Shown: positions 1 through 8,994, numbered from the stretch's first letter. The stretch is DNA of 64,000 bases from Castellaniella denitrificans (GCF_042653765.1 NZ_JBHSEZ010000005.1:47486-111485), one strand, 5' to 3'. Translations and numbers: made by a program. The notes: a model not told the origin generated them from the letters alone.

Positions 1-1
1 C

Positions 2-244
2 CACCAGGGCTTCGCCGACAAGCAGTGCCTGCCCTTCCCCCTGATCGCCGATCCCGACGAGGCCCTGTGCGCCCTGTTCGGCGTGATGAAGCAGAAGAAC
101 ATGTACGGCAAGCAGGTGCGCGGCATCGAGCGCAGCACCTTCCTGGTCGACCGCCAGGGCATCCTGGTCCAGGAATGGCGCGGCGTGCGTGTCCCCGGCC
201 ATGCGGACGAAGTCCTGCAGGCCGCGCAAAACCTGGCCGCCTGA
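2..244 (+). CDS. bcp: Peroxiredoxin, BCP/AhpC-TSA type (3' end only)
   Basis: The first 80 codons of the window continue an open frame that ends in TGA. The residues fit the C-terminal half of a thioredoxin-fold peroxiredoxin of the bacterioferritin comigratory protein group: a PFPLIADPD stretch, then ERSTFLVDRQGIL, which is the usual beta strand following the active-site half, and a closing helix. The family reduces hydrogen and organic peroxides in the cytoplasm using thioredoxin. The peroxidatic cysteine lies upstream of the window and cannot be checked. The end of the gene is 23 bases before the PhoH gene on the same strand, so the two may be cotranscribed. Confidence 0.8.
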   Translation, partial: HQGFADKQCLPFPLIADPDEALCALFGVMKQKNMYGKQVRGIERSTFLVDRQGILVQEWRGVRVPGHADEVLQAAQNLAA

Positions 245-267
245 GCGCGGCCTCCCCAGGAGCCTTC

Positions 268-2067
268 ATGCCCCTTCCGAAACCGCCGGCCCGCCCGGGC
301 GACCTCATCGAAACCGCCGTCCGGAGCGCGCCCCGCGAGGCGGCTCCGGCCTCCGTCGTGCCCGGGCCGGCCCTCGACACGTCCCGCTCCGCGTCCCGCG
401 GGCGCAGGACGAAGGCCCGTCCGGTCGCCGCCATCCTGTCCAGGCACGCCGGCCGCGAGACGCCTCCCCCGCCGGCGCCCGCAGCCGCCTCGGCGCCCGT
501 CACCGCGCCCGCCGCCACGCCGGCGTCCGCCCGCGTGGCCAGGGCGCCGGTCGCGGACAAGCCCGCGCCGACCCCCGCGAGCCCGGCTCCGGTCGGCGCG
601 GCGTCCGCTCCGGCCCGCCCCGCCGCCGCCCGCGCGCGGCCGAAACGCCTGCCGACGGCGCAGCGCAAGCTGTTCGTGCTGGACACCAACGTGCTGCTGC
701 ACGATCCCTCGTCCCTGTTCCGCTTCGCCGAACACGACGTCTTCCTGCCCATGATCGTGCTCGAAGAGCTCGACCACCAGAAGAAGGGCATGTCCGAGGT
801 CGCGCGCAACGCCCGCCAGGTCAGCCGCTACCTGGACCAGCTGATCGGCACCGCCGATCTGTCCAAGGGCGTTCCGCTGGACTCGCTGGGCAACAGCGAC
901 GCCCTGGGCTCGCTGTATTTCCAGACCCGCCCCACCGATGTGCGCCTGCCCCTGGAACTGCCCATGGGCAAGGCGGACAACGTGATCCTGGGCATCGTCC
1001 ACGGGCTGTGCCAGGAAGACCCGAAGCGCGAGATCGTGCTGGTGTCCAAGGACATCAACATGCGCCTGAAGGCCCGGGCGCTGGCCCTGCCGGCCGAGGA
1101 CTACCTGAACGACCATGTCCTGGACGACTCCGACCTGCTCTACGACGGCGTCATGCCGCTGCCGGAAAATTTCTGGAACAAGCACGGCAAGGACATCGAA
1201 TCCTGGCAGCAGAACGGCCTGACCTGGTATCGCGTGCGCGGGCCGCTGTGCGGCCAGTTCATCGTCAACGAATTCGTCTACTACGAAGGCGAGATGCCGC
1301 TGTACGCCCAGGTGCGCGAGGTCACGGGAAAGAGCGCCGTGCTGTCCACCCTGCGCGACTTCAGCCACGCCAAGAACAGCGTCTGGGGCGTCACCACGCG
1401 CAACCGCGAACAGAACTTCGCCCTGAACCTGCTGATGAACCCGGACATCGACTTCGTGTCGCTGCTGGGCCAGGCGGGCACCGGCAAGACCCTGCTGGCG
1501 CTGGCCAGCGGCCTGGCGCAGACCTTCGAGACCAAGCGCTACACGGAAATCATCATCACCCGCGCCACCGTGCCGGTGGGCGACGACATCGGCTTCCTGC
1601 CCGGCACGGAGGAAGAAAAGATGCTGCCCTGGATGGGCGCGCTGGAGGACAACCTGGAAGTCCTGCACCAGGGCGCGGCGGGCGCGCTCGGCGCCCCCGG
1701 CAGCGGCAATGGCAACGGCCAGGACTGGAACAAGACGCCCGCCATGGACCTGATCCGCTCCCGCATCAAGGTCAAGTCCATGAACTTCATGCGCGGCCGC
1801 ACCTTCCTCAACAAGTTCCTGATCATCGACGAGGCCCAGAACCTGACGCCCAAGCAGATGAAGACCCTGGTCACCCGCGCGGGGCCCGGCACCAAGATCG
1901 TCTGCCTGGGCAACATCGCCCAGATCGACACGCCCTACCTGACCGAAGGCAGCTCGGGGCTGACCTACGTGGTGGACCGCTTCAAGGGCTGGCCGCACGC
2001 CGGCCACATCACCCTGCAGCGCGGCGAACGGTCCCGCCTGGCCGACTATGCCAGCGATGCCCTCTGA
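268..2067 (+). CDS. PIN domain-PhoH family ATPase
   Basis: A 599-residue protein with three parts. Residues 1 to about 130 are an Ala/Pro-rich extension that looks disordered. From about 134 a PIN nuclease-like domain begins (LFVLDTNVLLHD, with the first metal-binding Asp). The C-terminal part is a PhoH ATPase with Walker A GQAGTGKT near 401 and Walker B LIIDEAQN near 517. PIN-PhoH proteins (PhoH2/YlaK group) are described as RNA helicase/ribonuclease-like proteins; the cellular role is not settled. I chose the ATG at 268 because AGGAG lies just before it; an open frame continues upstream through the peroxiredoxin gene. The stop overlaps the pdxA start, suggesting coupling. Confidence 0.88.
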   Translation: MPLPKPPARPGDLIETAVRSAPREAAPASVVPGPALDTSRSASRGRRTKARPVAAILSRHAGRETPPPPAPAAASAPVTAPAATPASARVARAPVADKPAPTPASPAPVGAASAPARPAAARARPKRLPTAQRKLFVLDTNVLLHDPSSLFRFAEHDVFLPMIVLEELDHQKKGMSEVARNARQVSRYLDQLIGTADLSKGVPLDSLGNSDALGSLYFQTRPTDVRLPLELPMGKADNVILGIVHGLCQEDPKREIVLVSKDINMRLKARALALPAEDYLNDHVLDDSDLLYDGVMPLPENFWNKHGKDIESWQQNGLTWYRVRGPLCGQFIVNEFVYYEGEMPLYAQVREVTGKSAVLSTLRDFSHAKNSVWGVTTRNREQNFALNLLMNPDIDFVSLLGQAGTGKTLLALASGLAQTFETKRYTEIIITRATVPVGDDIGFLPGTEEEKMLPWMGALEDNLEVLHQGAAGALGAPGSGNGNGQDWNKTPAMDLIRSRIKVKSMNFMRGRTFLNKFLIIDEAQNLTPKQMKTLVTRAGPGTKIVCLGNIAQIDTPYLTEGSSGLTYVVDRFKGWPHAGHITLQRGERSRLADYASDAL

Positions 2068-3067
2068 GCCCGGCATCCCGGCCGCGCCCGTCGGCGCGCC
2101 CCTGGCCTTCACGATGGGGGACGCCGCCGGGATCGGTCCGGAACTGATCGCGCGCCTGTTCGCCGAAGGCCTGCCCCACCCCGCCGTCGTCTACGGCGAC
2201 GAGGGCGCCCTGCGGCGCGCCTGCGCCGCGCTGGGACTGGCGGATCTGCGGGTGCGGCCGCTGGACGCGCCGGGCGCGGGCACGGCCGGCGGCGAGATCG
2301 GCGTGCTGAACCGCTGGGAACCGCTGCCCGACGGCCTGCCCTGGGGCAAGGAGGATCCGCGCGCCGGGCGCGGCGCCTATGAATACCTGTGCCACGCCAT
2401 CGACGACGCCCTGGCCGGCTGCGTCCGGGCGCTGGTGACGGCGCCCCTGCACAAGGGCGCGCTGCACGCGGGCGGCATCGATTTCCCCGGCCACACCGAA
2501 ATCCTGGCGCGACGCACCGGCACGGCGGACTACGCCATGATGCTGGCCAACGACGAACTGCGCGTGCTGCTGGTGACCATCCACATCGCCCTGGCCGACG
2601 TCCCCGCGGCGCTCAGCCCGGAAGCCGAGCTGCGCGCCATCCGCCTGGCGCAGCGGGCCTGCCGCCAGGCGGGCATCGCCCGGCCGCGCATCGCCGTGGC
2701 GGGGCTGAACCCGCACGCGGGCGAAGGCGGCGCCTTCGGCGACGAGGAAGCCCGCCACATCGCGCCGGCCATCGCCGCCGCCCGGGCCGAGGGCCTGGAC
2801 GCCACCGGCCCCTGGCCGGGCGACACCGTGTTCATGCGCGCCCGCAAGGGGGAATTCGACATCGTGGTCGCCCAGTACCACGACCAGGGCCTGATCCCGG
2901 TGAAGTACCTGGGGCTGGACGAAGGGGTGAACGTGACCGTGGGCCTGCCCTTCGTGCGCACCAGCGTGGACCACGGCACGGCCTTCGACATCGCCGGGCG
3001 CGGCCTCGCCGACCCGGCCTCGCTGCGCGCGGCTGTGCGGATGGCGCTGAAAATGACCGGGTCCTGA
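2048..3067 (+). CDS. pdxA: 4-hydroxythreonine-4-phosphate dehydrogenase
   Basis: A 339-residue PdxA-family enzyme. It oxidises 4-phosphohydroxy-L-threonine with NAD, the step before PdxJ in DXP-dependent pyridoxal phosphate synthesis. Supporting motifs are TMGDAAGIGPE near the N-terminus, FPGHTEIL in the middle, and the metal-binding YHDQGLIPVK with VDHGTAFDIAG near the C-terminus. The pathway's other input, deoxyxylulose phosphate, is made by dxs at 7.1-9.0 kb. The gene overlaps the end of the phoH-like gene by 20 bases; a second in-frame ATG lies at 2057 and neither has a good ribosome site, which fits translational coupling. Confidence 0.9.
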   Translation: MPAMPSEPGIPAAPVGAPLAFTMGDAAGIGPELIARLFAEGLPHPAVVYGDEGALRRACAALGLADLRVRPLDAPGAGTAGGEIGVLNRWEPLPDGLPWGKEDPRAGRGAYEYLCHAIDDALAGCVRALVTAPLHKGALHAGGIDFPGHTEILARRTGTADYAMMLANDELRVLLVTIHIALADVPAALSPEAELRAIRLAQRACRQAGIARPRIAVAGLNPHAGEGGAFGDEEARHIAPAIAAARAEGLDATGPWPGDTVFMRARKGEFDIVVAQYHDQGLIPVKYLGLDEGVNVTVGLPFVRTSVDHGTAFDIAGRGLADPASLRAAVRMALKMTGS

Positions 3068-3132
3068 TACGCCCCCCGCCTCCCGTGGGGCGGGTGCGGC
3101 AAGCAAGCGCAGTCCGCGCGACGTGGAGGCGC

Positions 3133-4503
3133 TTAAAACCCCGGCGCGGCCGAAAAGTTCAGGAAACGGGTGCTGGAGCCCTGGAAGGTCAGGCGCACCG
3201 TACCGATCGGGCCATTCCGCTGCTTGCCGATGATGATCTCGGCCGTGCCCTTGTCCGGCGAATCGGGGTTGTAGACCTCGTCGCGGTAGATGAAGATGAT
3301 CACGTCGGCGTCCTGCTCGATGGCCCCGGATTCGCGCAGGTCGCTCATGACGGGCCGCTTGTTGGGCCGCTGCTCCAGGCTGCGATTGAGCTGCGACAGG
3401 GCGATCACCGGGCAGTTCAGCTCCTTGGCCAGGCCTTTCAGGGACCGGCTGATCTCGGAGATTTCCGTGGCGCGGTTTTCGCCGCCGGAGCCGGACATGA
3501 GCTGGATGTAGTCGATGATGATCAGGCCCAGCTGCCCGCACTGGCGCGCCAGGCGCCGCGCCCGCGCGCGCAATTCCATGGAGGTCAGCGCGGGGGTCTC
3601 GTCGATGTAGATCTGGGCTTCCTCGACCTTCTGCACCGCGTGGGTCAGGCGCGGCCAGTCGTCCTGGTTCAGCTTGCCGGTGCGCATGCGGTGCTGGTCC
3701 AGCATGCCGACCGAGCCGATCATGCGCATGGCCAGCTGCACGGCGCCCATTTCCATGGAGAACACGGCCACCGGCAGTCCCTGCTCGATGGCGACGTGCT
3801 CGCCGATGTTCATGGAAAAGGAGGTCTTGCCCATGGACGGCCGCCCGGCCACGATCACCAGGTCGCCCGCCTGCAGGCCCGAGGTCATGCGGTCCAGGTC
3901 GTTGAAGCCAGTCGGCACCCCGGTCACGTCGGAATCGCCTTCGCGGTGGTAGAGCTCGTCGATGCGCTCGACCACCTGGGCCAGCAGCGGACGGATCTCC
4001 TGGAATCCGGCCATGCCGCGCGCGCCCTCCTGGGCGATCTGGAACACGCGGGACTCGGCTTCGTCGAGGATCTGCCGGGCTTCCTTGCCCTGGGGATTGA
4101 AGGCGGCCGAGGAGATCTCGTCGGCGATCGAGACCAGCTTGCGCAGCATGGACCGCTCGCGCACGATCTCCGCGTAGCGGCGGATGTTCGCGGCCGAGGG
4201 CGTGTTGTGCGCCAGCGCGTTCAGGTACGGCAGGCCGCCGCATTCGTCGGCCTTGCCCGCCGTGGTCAGGGACTCGTGGACCGTGACCACGTCGGCCGGC
4301 CGCCCCAGCCCCACCAGCCGGGTGATGTGGTGCCAGATCAGGCGGTGGTCGAAGCGGTAGAAGTCGTCCTCGGTGAGGACGTCCGCGACCCGGTCGAAAG
4401 CGGCGTTGTCCAGCAGCAGGCCGCCCAGCACCGACTGCTCGGCCTCGACGGAGTGCGGCGGCACACGCAGATAATCCAGTTGCGCGTCGGCTTCGATTTC
4501 CAA
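3133..4503 (-). CDS. dnaB: Replicative DNA helicase
   Basis: A 456-residue hexameric helicase that unwinds DNA at the replication fork. The N-terminal domain begins after RVPPHSVEAEQSVLGG, a hallmark of DnaB. The RecA-like motor domain carries Walker A GRPSMGKTS near 219, LIIIDYIQLM as Walker B and SQLNRSLEQR later. Length is normal for the family. The start appears to be TTG at 4503, with AAGGA about ten bases upstream; no in-frame ATG or GTG precedes it closely. It follows the ribosomal operon on the same strand but is separated from it by a strong terminator. Confidence 0.95.
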   Translation of the reverse strand: MEIEADAQLDYLRVPPHSVEAEQSVLGGLLLDNAAFDRVADVLTEDDFYRFDHRLIWHHITRLVGLGRPADVVTVHESLTTAGKADECGGLPYLNALAHNTPSAANIRRYAEIVRERSMLRKLVSIADEISSAAFNPQGKEARQILDEAESRVFQIAQEGARGMAGFQEIRPLLAQVVERIDELYHREGDSDVTGVPTGFNDLDRMTSGLQAGDLVIVAGRPSMGKTSFSMNIGEHVAIEQGLPVAVFSMEMGAVQLAMRMIGSVGMLDQHRMRTGKLNQDDWPRLTHAVQKVEEAQIYIDETPALTSMELRARARRLARQCGQLGLIIIDYIQLMSGSGGENRATEISEISRSLKGLAKELNCPVIALSQLNRSLEQRPNKRPVMSDLRESGAIEQDADVIIFIYRDEVYNPDSPDKGTAEIIIGKQRNGPIGTVRLTFQGSSTRFLNFSAAPGF

Positions 4504-4545
4504 ACCTTGTCCTTGAAACGGGGTGCGCGGGACGGGCCGGCGATG

Positions 4546-4572
4546 AAAAAGGCCGGCATGCGCCGGCCTTTT
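4546..4572 (-). terminator. Rho-independent terminator after rplI (bidirectional)
   Basis: A GC-rich hairpin of AGGCCGGC paired with GCCGGCCT is flanked by A5 on one side and T4 on the other, so it can end transcription in either direction. It lies between the rplI stop and dnaB, both leftward, and should end the rpsF-rplI transcript. Confidence 0.8.
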
Positions 4573-4631
4573 CAGCAGCGCCGCGCCATCCCTACCTTAC
4601 CACGAGGCATGGTGCGCGGCGGAGCGGGACA

Positions 4632-5087
4632 TCAGGCCATTTCGCCCTGCACGGTGACCGTGATGTCGGCCACCACGTCGGCGTGCAGCGCAACCTGCAG
4701 CGGGAACTCGCCCACGGCCTTGATGGCGCCGTCCGGCATGCGGACCTGGGCCTTGTGCACGTCGGTGAAACCGGCGGCCTGCAGCGCGGCGGCCACGTCC
4801 ATGTTGGTGACCGAGCCGAACAGGCGGCCGTCGACGCCGGCCTTCTGGCTGATGGTCAGCACGTAGCCGGACAGCTTTTCGCCGACGGACTGGGCCGCGG
4901 CCAGCTTTTCAGCCTGGTGCTTTTCCAGTTCGGCGCGGCGGGCCTCGAATTCCTTCAGGGCGGCGTCGGTCGCGCGGCGGGCGATCTTCTGGGGGATCAG
5001 GTAGTTGCGGGCATAGCCGTCGCGCACGCGGACCACATCACCCAGGTTGCCGAGATTGACGACTTTTTCAAGCAGAATGACTTGCAT
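4632..5087 (-). CDS. rplI: 50S ribosomal protein bL9
   Basis: A 151-residue protein starting MQVILLEKVVNLG with the typical DGYARNYLIP motif in the N-terminal rRNA-binding domain. A long helix and a C-terminal domain follow (the GRLFGSVT strand). Length matches the family (about 150). It is the last gene of the rpsF-priB-rpsR-rplI operon, 16 bases after rpsR, with GGAG in the ribosome site. Confidence 0.97.
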   Translation of the reverse strand: MQVILLEKVVNLGNLGDVVRVRDGYARNYLIPQKIARRATDAALKEFEARRAELEKHQAEKLAAAQSVGEKLSGYVLTISQKAGVDGRLFGSVTNMDVAAALQAAGFTDVHKAQVRMPDGAIKAVGEFPLQVALHADVVADITVTVQGEMA

Positions 5088-5103
5088 GACGGGAGACCTC
5101 GGA

Positions 5104-5376
5104 TCAGTTGTGGTTGTCGGTGTACGGCAACAGGGCCAGGAAGCGCGCGCGCTTGATGGCGGTGTCCAGCTGGCGCTGGTAGTGCGCCTTGGTGCCGGTC
5201 AGGCGGGCCGGGATGATCTTGCCGTTTTCCTGGATGAAATCGCGCAGGGTGTCCAGATCCTTGTAGTCGATCTCTTCGACCTTGGCGACGGTGAAGCGGC
5301 AGAACTTGCGGCGCTTGAACAGCGGATTCTGTTGCCCGAACTTGCGCTTTTCCTTGGTTTTCTTGAAGTAAGCCAT
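5104..5376 (-). CDS. rpsR: 30S ribosomal protein bS18
   Basis: A 90-residue small-subunit protein. The core FKRRKFCRFTV and the C-terminal RARFLALLPYTDNH are diagnostic. bS18 forms a heterodimer with bS6, encoded two genes upstream, on the platform of the 30S subunit. I start at the ATG at 5376 (MAYFKKTKEKRKFG) because it has a GAAAGG site; an upstream in-frame ATG would add 15 unrelated residues. The N-terminus is about 15 residues longer than in E. coli. Confidence 0.96.
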   Translation of the reverse strand: MAYFKKTKEKRKFGQQNPLFKRRKFCRFTVAKVEEIDYKDLDTLRDFIQENGKIIPARLTGTKAHYQRQLDTAIKRARFLALLPYTDNHN

Positions 5377-5421
5377 GATGGTTGCCTTTCTCTGTGGCCG
5401 GGCCATGCCCGGCATGTTCAT

Positions 5422-5715
5422 TCAGTGTGCCTGCGCGATCCGCTGGATGTGGAACACCAGCCGGTCCGAACCTTGCCGGAGGGGCGCCAGGAATCCGGTG
5501 GCCTGGATCAGCGCGCCGATCGGCGCCTGGGCCAGTTCCCGGGCCACGTCCCCCAGGGCCACCGCCTGCAGTTCCATGCGTACGGTGCGGGGAGACCCGG
5601 CTTCCAGGACCTCGGATTCGTGTGCCATCCGGAGCCGCAGCACCGGCGTGCCCGCCGGCGTGTGGCGCAGCGGCTCGGCCTCGGCCACGCGCGCTGCGAT
5701 TTCGACCCGGTTCAC
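5422..5715 (-). CDS. priB: Primosomal replication protein N (PriB)
   Basis: A 97-residue single OB-fold protein. It stabilises PriA on DNA during replication restart. LRHTPAGTPVLRLRMAHESE matches the betaproteobacterial PriB signature. Location between rpsF and rpsR is the classical one. The start is GTG at 5715, with GGAG some 13 bases upstream; no closer ATG is in frame. Confidence 0.93.
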   Translation of the reverse strand: MNRVEIAARVAEAEPLRHTPAGTPVLRLRMAHESEVLEAGSPRTVRMELQAVALGDVARELAQAPIGALIQATGFLAPLRQGSDRLVFHIQRIAQAH

Positions 5716-5734
5716 GGAATGCGCGGGCTCCGGA

Positions 5735-6106
5735 TCAGGAATTCGTGGTGGACTCGGTGGCGGTCGCCTTGCGGGCTTCCTCGCGCTCGACCGACTTCAT
5801 CATGATCGACGGCTCGGTGTGCGCGTGCTTGGTCTTGACGAACAGGTGGCGCAGGATCGCGTCGTTGTAGCGGAACGAGTGTTCGAGTTCATCCAGGGCG
5901 GCCTGGCCGCACTCGATGTTGAAGCACACGTAGTGGGCCTTGACGAGCTTCTGGATCGGGTAGGCCAGCTGGCGGCGGCCCCAGTCCTCGACGCGGTGGA
6001 TCTGGCCGCCATTGCTGGTGACCATGGCCTGGTAGCGCTCGATCATGGCGGGCACCTGCTCGCTCTGATCGGGATGCACGATGAACACTACTTCGTAGTG
6101 GCGCAT
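5735..6106 (-). CDS. rpsF: 30S ribosomal protein bS6
   Basis: A 123-residue protein beginning MRHYEVVFIVHPDQSEQ, the first strand of bS6, with INRVEDWGRRQLAYPI-like strands (here IHRVEDWGRRQLAYPI) in the middle. It binds bS18 and 16S rRNA. The charged/Thr-rich C-terminal tail (about 25 residues) replaces the glutamate tail of E. coli S6. The ATG at 6106 has AAGGAG five to ten bases before it; the upstream open frame is non-coding leader. First gene of its operon. Confidence 0.96.
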   Translation of the reverse strand: MRHYEVVFIVHPDQSEQVPAMIERYQAMVTSNGGQIHRVEDWGRRQLAYPIQKLVKAHYVCFNIECGQAALDELEHSFRYNDAILRHLFVKTKHAHTEPSIMMKSVEREEARKATATESTTNS

Positions 6107-6107
6107 G

Positions 6108-6228
6108 TAAGACTCCTTGTGGATATCTGCGGTGTTGACAGACAGCCCGCCGGCACGATGCGGATCCCATCCTGGGAACCACGGACATGCCGAAAAAACG
6201 GCATGCCACAAGCACGGTCGAGCAAGTA
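6108..6228 (-). promoter_or_regulatory. rpsF leader RNA; candidate S6:S18 autoregulatory site
   Basis: Between the likely promoter and rpsF the minus-strand RNA contains a hairpin TCCCA-GGA-TGGGA followed at once by CCG, with a possible outer helix GGCA/TGCC. A conserved leader motif bound by the S6:S18 complex, with a CCG in an internal loop next to a stem, is known from rpsF mRNAs of many bacteria; the resemblance is by eye only. A second perfect hairpin, CATGCCG-N6-CGGCATG at 6186-6205, lies nearer the promoter. Confidence 0.4.
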
Positions 6229-6235
6229 ACCCGGC

Positions 6236-6244
6236 ATTCTAGCA
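6236..6244 (-). promoter_or_regulatory. Extended -10 promoter for the rpsF operon
   Basis: The minus strand reads TGCTAGAAT, a TGn-extended -10 with 5 of 6 consensus bases, about 130 bases upstream of rpsF. No convincing -35 is seen, which is common with extended -10 promoters. Confidence 0.45.
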
Positions 6245-6317
6245 TATTCGGTATGCCTGCCGGAAGACCGATATGCCCAGACCGCTGCGCCCGGCCGAGG
6301 CCTGGCCGCGCGGCGGA

Positions 6318-7130
6318 TCAATCGCTGCGCACCACCGCGTAGGCGGAATGGTTGTGGATGGATTCGAAGTTTTCCGCCGTGACCTGGTAGGACGCCACGC
6401 CGGGCAGGCGCCGCAGCATCACGGCCACGTCGCGCACCAGGTCCTCGACGAACTTCGGGTTCTCGTAGGCGCGCTCGGTGACGAACTTCTCGTCGGCGCG
6501 CTTGAGCAGCCCCCACAGTTCGGACGAGGCCTGCGATTCCACGCCGCGGATCAGCGCGTCCAGGTCGACGGCCTGGGGCGCGTCGTATTCCAGGTCCACG
6601 GTGACGTGCGAGCGCTGGTTGTGGGCGCCGTATTCCGAGATCGCCTTCGAGCAGGGGCACAGGCTGGTCACCGGCACCTGGGCGGACAGGGAAAAGCGCG
6701 GCGCCTCGCCCCGGCGGGCGCGGACGGACCAGCGGACCTGGTAGTCCATCAGGCTGCGCACGCCGGACACCGGCGCGGGCTTCTCGATGAAATAGGGAAA
6801 GCCGGCCGCCACGTCGCCGGCGTCGGCATGGAGCAGGTCCAGCATGGACTGCGCCAGGGCGCACAGGGCCGCGGGCGTCATGGGCTCGCCGCGCCGCGAT
6901 TCCAGCAGGGCGATGAAGCGCGACATGTGCGTGCCCTTTTCATCGGCCGGCAGGGCCACGGTCATTTCCCAGTCGGCGATGGTCGCCTGGGGCTGGCCGG
7001 CGGCGGACGCCACCAGCAGGGGATGGCGCACGCCGCGCACGCCCACCCGCTGGATGGCAATCCGGCGCGTGTCCGGTCCGCTTTGCACATCCGGCATCGC
7101 CATCGCCACCGGATCCAGCAGGGTGTTCAT
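6318..7130 (-). CDS. folE2: GTP cyclohydrolase FolE2 (type IB)
   Basis: A 270-residue enzyme that converts GTP to 7,8-dihydroneopterin triphosphate, the first step of folate synthesis. The N-terminal half has the family mark KGTHMSRF; the catalytic cysteine lies in CPCSKAISEYGAHNQR near residue 157. FolE2 is the metal-flexible alternative to zinc-dependent FolE. Its ATG overlaps the dxs stop in an ATGA, so it is the last gene of xseB-ispA-dxs-folE2 and is probably translationally coupled to dxs. Confidence 0.93.
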   Translation of the reverse strand: MNTLLDPVAMAMPDVQSGPDTRRIAIQRVGVRGVRHPLLVASAAGQPQATIADWEMTVALPADEKGTHMSRFIALLESRRGEPMTPAALCALAQSMLDLLHADAGDVAAGFPYFIEKPAPVSGVRSLMDYQVRWSVRARRGEAPRFSLSAQVPVTSLCPCSKAISEYGAHNQRSHVTVDLEYDAPQAVDLDALIRGVESQASSELWGLLKRADEKFVTERAYENPKFVEDLVRDVAVMLRRLPGVASYQVTAENFESIHNHSAYAVVRSD

Positions 7131-8986
7131 GAAGCATTCCTTTTCAAGCGCTGGCGTATCGACGCCTCGATTCCTCCGGCATCCAGGCCGAGACCGGCGA
7201 GGATGGCCTTCTGGTCCCCATGATCGATGAATTCATCCGGCAAGCCCAGTTGCAGGATCGGGCGGGCGATCGCCTCCCGGTTCAGCCATTCGGCCACGGC
7301 GCTGCCCGCGCCGCCCATGACGGCGCCCTCCTCGACCGTGACGAACAGATCGTGGGACTCGGCCAGGCGCCGCAGCAGCGTCTCGTCCAGCGGCTTGACG
7401 AAGCGCATGTCCACCAGCGTGGCGTCCAGCGATTCGGCCGCCCGCGCGGCCTCGGGCAGCAGGGTGCCGAAGACCAGCAGCGCGACGTCCCTGCCCTCGC
7501 GGCGCACCACGGCGCGGCCGATCTCGACCGGATCCAGGCTGTCGCCAGGATCGGCGCCGCAGCCGGCGCCGCGCGGGTAGCGGACCGAGGCCGGCCCCGG
7601 ATGCAGGAAGCAGGTGTTGAGCAGCAGCCGGGCCTCGCGTTCGTCCGAGGGCGCGGCGATCACCAGGTTCGGGATGCAGCGCAGGTAGGCGATGTCGTAG
7701 TTGCCGGCGTGGGTCGCCCCGTCGGCGCCGACGATGCCGGCCCGGTCCAGGGCGAAGGTCACGTCCAGGTTCTGCAGGGCCACGTCGTGGATCAGCTGGT
7801 CGTAGCCGCGCTGCAGGAAGGTGGAGTAGATGGCCACCACGGGCTTGCAGCCTTCGCAGGCCAGGCCGGCGGCGAAGGTCACGGCATGCTGCTCGGCGAT
7901 GCCGACGTCGAAATAGCGCTGCGGGAAGCGGCGCTCGAATTCGACCAGGCCGCTGCCTTCGCGCATGGCGGGCGTGATGCCCACCAGGCGCGAGTCGGCG
8001 GCGGCCATGTCGCACAACCAGGCGCCGAAGACCTGGGTGAAGGACTGGCGTGCGGGCTTGGCGGGCTTCTGGATGCCGACCGAAGGATCGAATTTCCCCG
8101 GACCGTGGTAGAGGACCGGATCGGCCTCGGCGAGCTTGTAGCCCCGGCCCTTGCGCGTCACGACGTGCAGGAACTGCAGGCCGCCGAGTCGGCGCAGGTT
8201 TTCCAGGGTGGGGATCAGCACGTCCAGGTCGTGGCCGTCGATCGGTCCCATGTAGTTGAAGCCCAGTTCCTCGAACAGGGTGGCCGGCGACAGCATGCCC
8301 TTGGCGTGGCCTTCGAGCTTGCGCGCCAGCGCCAGCACGGGCGGCACGTGCTGCAGCACGGCCCGCCCCATGTTCTTGGCGTGGGCGTAGAACTGGCCCG
8401 ACAGCAGGCGGGCGAAGTAGTAGTTCAACGCCCCCACCGGCGGCGAGATCGACATGTCGTTGTCGTTCAGCACGACCAGCAGGTTCACGTCGGGCGTGAC
8501 GCCGGCGTTGTTCAGGGCCTCGAAGGCCATGCCGGCCGTCATGGCCCCGTCGCCGATCACGGCGATGTGCTGGCGGTCGACGCCGGCGTTGCGCGACGCG
8601 ACCGCCATGCCCAGCGCGGCGGAGATCGAGGTCGAGGAATGCGCCGTGCCGAAGGCGTCGTACGGCGATTCGGCGCGTTTCGGAAAGCCGGAGATCCCGC
8701 CCCGCTGGCGCAGGCCGGCCATGGCCTCGCGGCGCCCGGTCAGGATCTTGTGCGGGTAGGATTGGTGGCCCACGTCCCAGATCAGCCGGTCGTCGGGCGT
8801 GTTGAACGCGTAGTGCAGCGCCAGGGTGAGCTCGACCGTCCCCAGGTTCGAGGACAGGTGCCCCCCGGTGCGCGACACGGAATCCAGCACGAACGCCCGC
8901 AATTCGACGGCCAGTTCCCTGAGGTCCCGACGGTCCAGCCGGCGCAGATCCGCCGGCGATTGGATGCCTTCCAGTAGTCTAGTCAT
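7127..8986 (-). CDS. dxs: 1-deoxy-D-xylulose-5-phosphate synthase
   Basis: A 619-residue thiamine-diphosphate enzyme joining pyruvate and glyceraldehyde 3-phosphate, the entry step of the MEP isoprenoid pathway and a source for pyridoxal and thiamine. Seen: the N-terminal SRTGGHLSSNLG, GHQSYPHKILTGR, the ThDP motif GDGAMTAGMAFEALNNA near 142, the central pyrimidine-binding domain (GIAEQHAVTFAAG) and the C-terminal transketolase domain. Length is typical. I use the ATG at 8986 (MTRLLEGIQSP), 8 bases after the ispA stop; the open frame upstream belongs to the ispA shadow. Confidence 0.96.
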   Translation of the reverse strand: MTRLLEGIQSPADLRRLDRRDLRELAVELRAFVLDSVSRTGGHLSSNLGTVELTLALHYAFNTPDDRLIWDVGHQSYPHKILTGRREAMAGLRQRGGISGFPKRAESPYDAFGTAHSSTSISAALGMAVASRNAGVDRQHIAVIGDGAMTAGMAFEALNNAGVTPDVNLLVVLNDNDMSISPPVGALNYYFARLLSGQFYAHAKNMGRAVLQHVPPVLALARKLEGHAKGMLSPATLFEELGFNYMGPIDGHDLDVLIPTLENLRRLGGLQFLHVVTRKGRGYKLAEADPVLYHGPGKFDPSVGIQKPAKPARQSFTQVFGAWLCDMAAADSRLVGITPAMREGSGLVEFERRFPQRYFDVGIAEQHAVTFAAGLACEGCKPVVAIYSTFLQRGYDQLIHDVALQNLDVTFALDRAGIVGADGATHAGNYDIAYLRCIPNLVIAAPSDEREARLLLNTCFLHPGPASVRYPRGAGCGADPGDSLDPVEIGRAVVRREGRDVALLVFGTLLPEAARAAESLDATLVDMRFVKPLDETLLRRLAESHDLFVTVEEGAVMGGAGSAVAEWLNREAIARPILQLGLPDEFIDHGDQKAILAGLGLDAGGIEASIRQRLKRNAS

Positions 8987-8994
8987 GATGTTTT

